Below, in pieces: positions 60,947-64,000 of a DNA stretch of 64,000 nt. Position numbers and translations under genes: made by a program. Source of the DNA: Bacillus yapensis (GTDB taxonomy: Bacteria; Bacillota; Bacilli; Bacillales; Cytobacillaceae); the NCBI RefSeq assembly GCF_005280205.1, contig NZ_SUND01000004.1, positions 234,108-298,107 on the forward strand, written 5' to 3'. How positions within the stretch are numbered: the stretch's first letter is position 1; each line of letters starts with the position of its first letter. The notes under the pieces are model-generated. The model did no database searches, was not told the origin of the DNA, and saw only the letters and a program-made list of their open reading frames with translations.

Positions 60947-61267
60947 GTAAACCACCCTTTTCATTATGTTATTTTCATCTTGCTACATTCTATTATAAAA
61001 TTGTTACCGAAAACAGTGACCTTGAATAAAGACATACGTGCTAGTATCAATATTCTTTCTCTATCTTCCTATAATTCCATTGAAAAAGAAATAAGTCCTG
61101 CTAGCCGTAATTATTTTCTAGACTTTCGATTGCCTTTGTCAAGGTTGTTTTTCTATCAAAAAACATCAATGGGTTCCCTTGAGTAACTGAGATAAGCTAT
61201 CCGATATTTTGTGCACCATTATGTCGGTTCAAGAATTAAAAAAGCGTCTATCCAATTTGGAAATACG
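60947..61267. other. Intergenic region
   Basis: 321 bases without a convincing gene. A TATAAT at about 60989-60994 (minus strand) could be the -10 box of the HAD unit. The hairpin AGCGT / ACGCT at 61243-61269 with TTTTTT on the minus strand terminates the membrane-protein gene that ends at 61268. A plus-strand open frame here has no ribosome binding site. Confidence 0.5.
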
Positions 61268-61546
61268 CTACAAAGTTATAAACTGTGGGATCAATATAAA
61301 AACAAGTAGTGCCAAACAGACAACTGCATGTCCGTATGCATAGTAAGTTCGTTTACTTTTAAAGTTTTGAACAGAAAAAACTGAGGAAGAAAATATCAGT
61401 ATAATCGGAACCCAAATTGATAGTTGATTCATATTGAAATTTAGATAACCATATCTGAGAGAGAGAAAACTCATACTCAAAAAGAGAATAAGTGTTACAA
61501 CTAAAAATACTAGCCCTTCTTTTTTTACTTTTCTTTTCTCAGCCAA
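61268..61546 (-). CDS. Unknown small membrane protein
   Basis: 92 residues with three membrane helices (LVFLVVTLILFLSMSFL; LSIWVPIILIFSSSVFSV; AVVCLALLVFILIPQ) after a basic N-terminus. The start is taken as TTG 61546, 9 bases after GGAGTG. The same frame stays open about 66 bases further upstream with protein-like residues but no standard start codon, so the true N-terminus is uncertain. Function unknown. Confidence 0.6.
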   Translation of the reverse strand: MAEKRKVKKEGLVFLVVTLILFLSMSFLSLRYGYLNFNMNQLSIWVPIILIFSSSVFSVQNFKSKRTYYAYGHAVVCLALLVFILIPQFITL

Positions 61547-61646
61547 TTCTTCAACACTCCATTCAAAATAGTATTCAGCTTCTACAGCAATTAACTTTAC
61601 TTTTTCTGACCTATTTATGAACTAATTTTTTCTGTTCATAGTTATT

Positions 61647-61868
61647 TTAAGAGAACCATATCCTCGATATTTGTGTAGGATTGATAACTGATTTTAATTT
61701 TCCATCAGGATAATATAGTTTGATAGACTCCATTTTATTAAAGTCGAACGATACCTCTTCCAAGTTTTGCATCAGTTTCATTGTTTCAGATTCATCAAGC
61801 TTAAATGACAAACTTTGACCTGATAACAGGATCGCTGCTTTTACAGATTCATTTTTTCTAGTAAACAC
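61647..61868 (-). CDS. Unknown 73-residue protein
   Basis: GTG at 61868 lies 10 bases after AAGGAAG. The sequence has alternating hydrophobic beta-like stretches (VKAAILLSGQSLSFKLDE; SIKLYYPDGKLKSVINP) and ends ISRIWFS. No signal or membrane segment. I do not recognise the family. It lies 20 bases after the stop of the previous small ORF, in the same direction as the DinB gene, possibly one transcript. Confidence 0.55.
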   Translation of the reverse strand: MFTRKNESVKAAILLSGQSLSFKLDESETMKLMQNLEEVSFDFNKMESIKLYYPDGKLKSVINPTQISRIWFS

Positions 61869-61888
61869 CTAATGCCACTTCCTTATTA

Positions 61889-62041
61889 TTAGCAATTTAG
61901 TTTTCGATACAAATCAATCGGTGAATTATCCAAGACCTGAACCTCGATATACCGCTCAGGTCCATATTTCTCCTCACTATTCCAACATCGAGGAAGTCCA
62001 TATCGTTCTATTGCTTTTGCCATTTCATCAAAAGTTTTAAT
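61889..62041 (-). CDS. 50-residue unknown ORF, possible ATT start
   Basis: The peptide KTFDEMAKAIERYGLPRCWN followed by SEEKYGPERYIEVQVLDNSP looks protein-like. AAGGAAG inside the end of the DinB gene is followed 9 bases later by ATT (62041), which overlaps the DinB stop codon. The first in-frame ATG (62023) has no binding site. It may be a real coupled small gene with an ATT start or a fragment of a longer one. Confidence 0.4.
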   Translation of the reverse strand: MKTFDEMAKAIERYGLPRCWNSEEKYGPERYIEVQVLDNSPIDLYRKLNC

Positions 62042-62519
62042 ATTGCGGGTCTTCCTTGGTTGGACCCATAACACCTGGTACCTTTAACCCCGCCTGGCGT
62101 AAAAGAACTGTCATTTGTCCACGATGATGTGTATGATGGTCAATCATCGTTCTAAGCAATGCACCACGAGGAGTTAATTTCCCAAAATTCTCGATTTTCT
62201 CCACCATTTGTTCATCAGTATAGTTCATTTCTACTTCTTGTTTTACTTCTTCTACAATTTTTCTAAAGGATTCTACGATTACACTTGCTTGTGTTGGCAC
62301 TATTTTCGCATCGCCTGGTGACTGGATATTTTTTAACCTAACAAGATTGGAAAAAAACTCAACACTCGTCACGATATGCCAACCAAGCCATCCAAGCGTG
62401 TTATGCCCTTCTACAATGGCTTGATCTAATTTCTCGTCTGTTAAAGCTTCTAACACTTTCATTGTGCCATTTGTTGAATTTGACCATTCCACAAGAAAAT
62501 CATTTACAGTTCGATACAT
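62037..62519 (-). CDS. DinB family protein
   Basis: 160 residues. The DinB signature appears as LGWLGWHIVTSVEFFSNL and the HxxxH pair in MIDHHTHHRGQMTVLLRQAG. This ending is the classic DinB/YfiT helix 4. It resembles the thiol-transferase branch of Bacilli. AGGAGTG lies before ATG. Third intact DinB-type gene in this window, not closely similar to the others. Confidence 0.88.
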   Translation of the reverse strand: MYRTVNDFLVEWSNSTNGTMKVLEALTDEKLDQAIVEGHNTLGWLGWHIVTSVEFFSNLVRLKNIQSPGDAKIVPTQASVIVESFRKIVEEVKQEVEMNYTDEQMVEKIENFGKLTPRGALLRTMIDHHTHHRGQMTVLLRQAGLKVPGVMGPTKEDPQY

Positions 62520-62627
62520 TCATCTTCACTCCTAAGCAAATTTTTAAAGTTCCAAATACCAGATAAACTGAATTTCATCCATTATTTTAGCCTGATGTCA
62601 ATAATCATAGTCTGTTACCATCAAGGT

Positions 62628-63743
62628 TTAATAAACCCCCTTGATCAAAGCTACAACTCTATCAATCTCTTCCCTTGTTGAATCACGACCAAGACTAAAG
62701 CGTATTGCCCCCATCCCGACATTCTCCGCTACGCCCATCTCTTTCAAAACTGGAGAAAGCTCAACACTACCTGCATGGCAAGCGGAACCTGTGGATGCTG
62801 CCAAACCAGGAATTGCCGATAAAATCTCTTGACCGACTCTTCCAACAAAGTTCACATTCAAGGTATTTGGCAATCGTTTCTCAGGATGTCCATTTAACAC
62901 GACTTGGTCTCCAAATTCCTCCTGCAATCTACGCCAAAAATAGTCCGTGTGTTCACGCATATTATTTTTTTCAAGTTGTTCTATTGCAAGTTCACAAGCC
63001 TTCCCCAAACCTACAGCAAGTAATGTATTTTCCGTACCTGCACGAAGTCCAAATTCATGACCCGCTCCATGAATTAATGGTTCAAGTTGCACTCCATTTC
63101 TCACATACAAAGCACCAATCCCTTTAGGCGCATATAGCTTATGACCAGCAATCGTTAGCATGTCAGCATTCAAATCTTCAACATTCACATCAACCTTGCC
63201 GACCGACTGTGACGCATCCGTATGAAAAGCAATTCCATACCTTTTTGCAAGTTCCCCAATTTCCTGAACCGGCTGCATGGTCCCTGTCTCATTATTAGCA
63301 TGCATTACGGATATCAATATTGTCTCATCCGTAATCGCCTTTTCAATTTCTTCGAAGAGAACTCTACCGTACTCGTCTACTCCAACATACGTTACCATAG
63401 CCCCAACTTGTTCAAGAAACTTACATGGATTGATAATGGCTGGATGTTCAATCTTCGAAGTTATGATGTGGTTCCCTTTTTCTCTATTTTTAAAATAGTA
63501 GCCTTTTAAAGCCGTATTATTCGCTTCACTTCCACCACTTGTAAAAATGATTTCCTCAGCTGAACAATTAAGCAATTGCGCTACCTGTCTTCTCGCTGCA
63601 TGTAGTAGATCCTTAACTGGAACTCCTGCCCAATGCAATGCTGAAGGATTCCCATAAAAATCTGTTAATAGTGGTTTCATCACTTCTACTACTTCAGGAG
63701 CTAGCGGAGTGCTCGCATTGTAGTCGAAATAGATTTTTTCCAT
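62628..63743 (-). CDS. Cysteine desulfurase (NifS/IscS-like)
   Basis: 371 residues, class V aminotransferase fold. The PLP lysine is in IAGHKLYAPKG, HTDASQSVGK stacks on PLP, HANNETGT is the usual motif, and the catalytic cysteine lies in STGSACHAGS. It releases sulfur from cysteine for Fe-S, thiamine or Mo-cofactor synthesis. The long loop around the cysteine fits the IscS/NifS class. ATG 63743 has GAGGGGTGAAGAG upstream; a longer frame begins before it. It stands alone, with no iscU or nifU nearby. Confidence 0.93.
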   Translation of the reverse strand: MEKIYFDYNASTPLAPEVVEVMKPLLTDFYGNPSALHWAGVPVKDLLHAARRQVAQLLNCSAEEIIFTSGGSEANNTALKGYYFKNREKGNHIITSKIEHPAIINPCKFLEQVGAMVTYVGVDEYGRVLFEEIEKAITDETILISVMHANNETGTMQPVQEIGELAKRYGIAFHTDASQSVGKVDVNVEDLNADMLTIAGHKLYAPKGIGALYVRNGVQLEPLIHGAGHEFGLRAGTENTLLAVGLGKACELAIEQLEKNNMREHTDYFWRRLQEEFGDQVVLNGHPEKRLPNTLNVNFVGRVGQEILSAIPGLAASTGSACHAGSVELSPVLKEMGVAENVGMGAIRFSLGRDSTREEIDRVVALIKGVY

Positions 63744-63888
63744 CTGCTCTTCACCCCTCTGTAAAAATGATCCCATTACTCTATTCGACACATGTTATTC
63801 CAGTCCTGTTAAATCTAGAATTTTTTCATCAAACTATGCAAATAATCTTCTAACTCATCTACTGACTATACTCACAGCCAGTAAGTAT

Positions 63889-63958
63889 CCGCCCGTAAAA
63901 CGGGCGGTTTTAATTTCGCCCTATAAGGGCATTTTACCAACGAAGCCCCTAAAGGGGC
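63889..63958. other. Three stacked GC-rich hairpins, possible mobile-element end
   Basis: CCGCCCG / CGGGCGG (63889-63907), GCCCT / AGGGC (63918-63930) and GCCCCT / AGGGGC (63945-63958) lie head to tail in an otherwise AT-rich region. Such subterminal palindromes are typical of IS200/IS605-type ends, and the rest of the element would lie beyond base 64000. A stack of terminators is the alternative. Confidence 0.4.
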
Positions 63959-64000
63959 CCCTTAATTGACCGTCAACCGTTTACTCTCCTACTTATCTTT

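Noticed and set aside
60980..61186. 68-codon plus-strand frame in the gap after the HAD gene
   Set aside because: No ribosome binding site, no domain, and it overlaps the likely promoter of the HAD operon.

Overview
The window looks like chromosomal DNA of an AT-rich, endospore-forming Gram-positive of the Bacillaceae type. The evidence is strong AGGAGG-like ribosome binding sites, frequent TTG/GTG starts, hairpin plus U-run terminators, type-I preQ1 leaders, a CcpA cre box, GlpP antitermination, SleB-type hydrolase and Spo0E-like genes, and best family matches to Bacillus proteins (YdaK/YdaM, YrhE/YrhD/YrhG). I cannot name a genus. I saw no tRNA, rRNA, CRISPR array or prophage.

Layout. 1-7.3 kb: a truncated TPR protein, a secreted SleB-domain hydrolase, a methyltransferase, unknown small proteins, an alpha/beta hydrolase, a 51-bp tandem repeat array, an MFS exporter and a GIY-YIG-like protein. 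7.4-11 kb: a YdaK-like degenerate-GGDEF membrane protein overlapping a processive glycosyltransferase, then a MATE exporter. 11-19 kb: single genes, including a MEDS protein, a MocR regulator divergent from a GNAT gene with a large operator-like dyad, an overlapping membrane-protein pair, SDR, Nudix, DinB and VOC. 19-27.7 kb: a LacI-controlled sugar cluster with an ABC importer, two Gfo/Idh/MocA oxidoreductases and two xylose-isomerase-like barrel enzymes. 27.7-29.5 kb: a second copy of the 51-bp repeat array, then two divergent preQ1 riboswitches driving a queuosine-precursor transporter and queF.

29.6-47 kb: a DUF155 membrane protein, a four-gene NMO/Nudix/ABM/DinB operon, the carboxynorspermidine synthase and decarboxylase pair behind a long structured intergenic region, a Spo0E-like gene, a 43-residue ORF, an M14 carboxypeptidase, a PAS-GGDEF-EAL protein, and a formate operon (FNT channel, FdhF, DUF1641, two small proteins, FdhD). 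47-51 kb: a lipoprotein, YdcF, DUF2975, MFS and peptidase S51. 51-58.4 kb: complete glycerol and dihydroxyacetone use (glpF-glpK, glpD, glpP, dhaK-dhaL-dhaM), with leader terminators and a perfect cre box inside the glpF promoter. 58.7-64 kb: an ArsR-SRPBCC pair, an operon of small enzymes containing two ORFs that may start with ATT, another DinB protein, a cysteine desulfurase, and three stacked hairpins at the right edge that look like a mobile-element end.

The most interesting points are the 3-keto-sugar (levoglucosan-like) cluster with its operator set, the two arrays of one 51-bp repeat, the degenerate-GGDEF/glycosyltransferase pair, the unexplained structured region at 36.2-36.5 kb, and the short ORFs with unusual starts.
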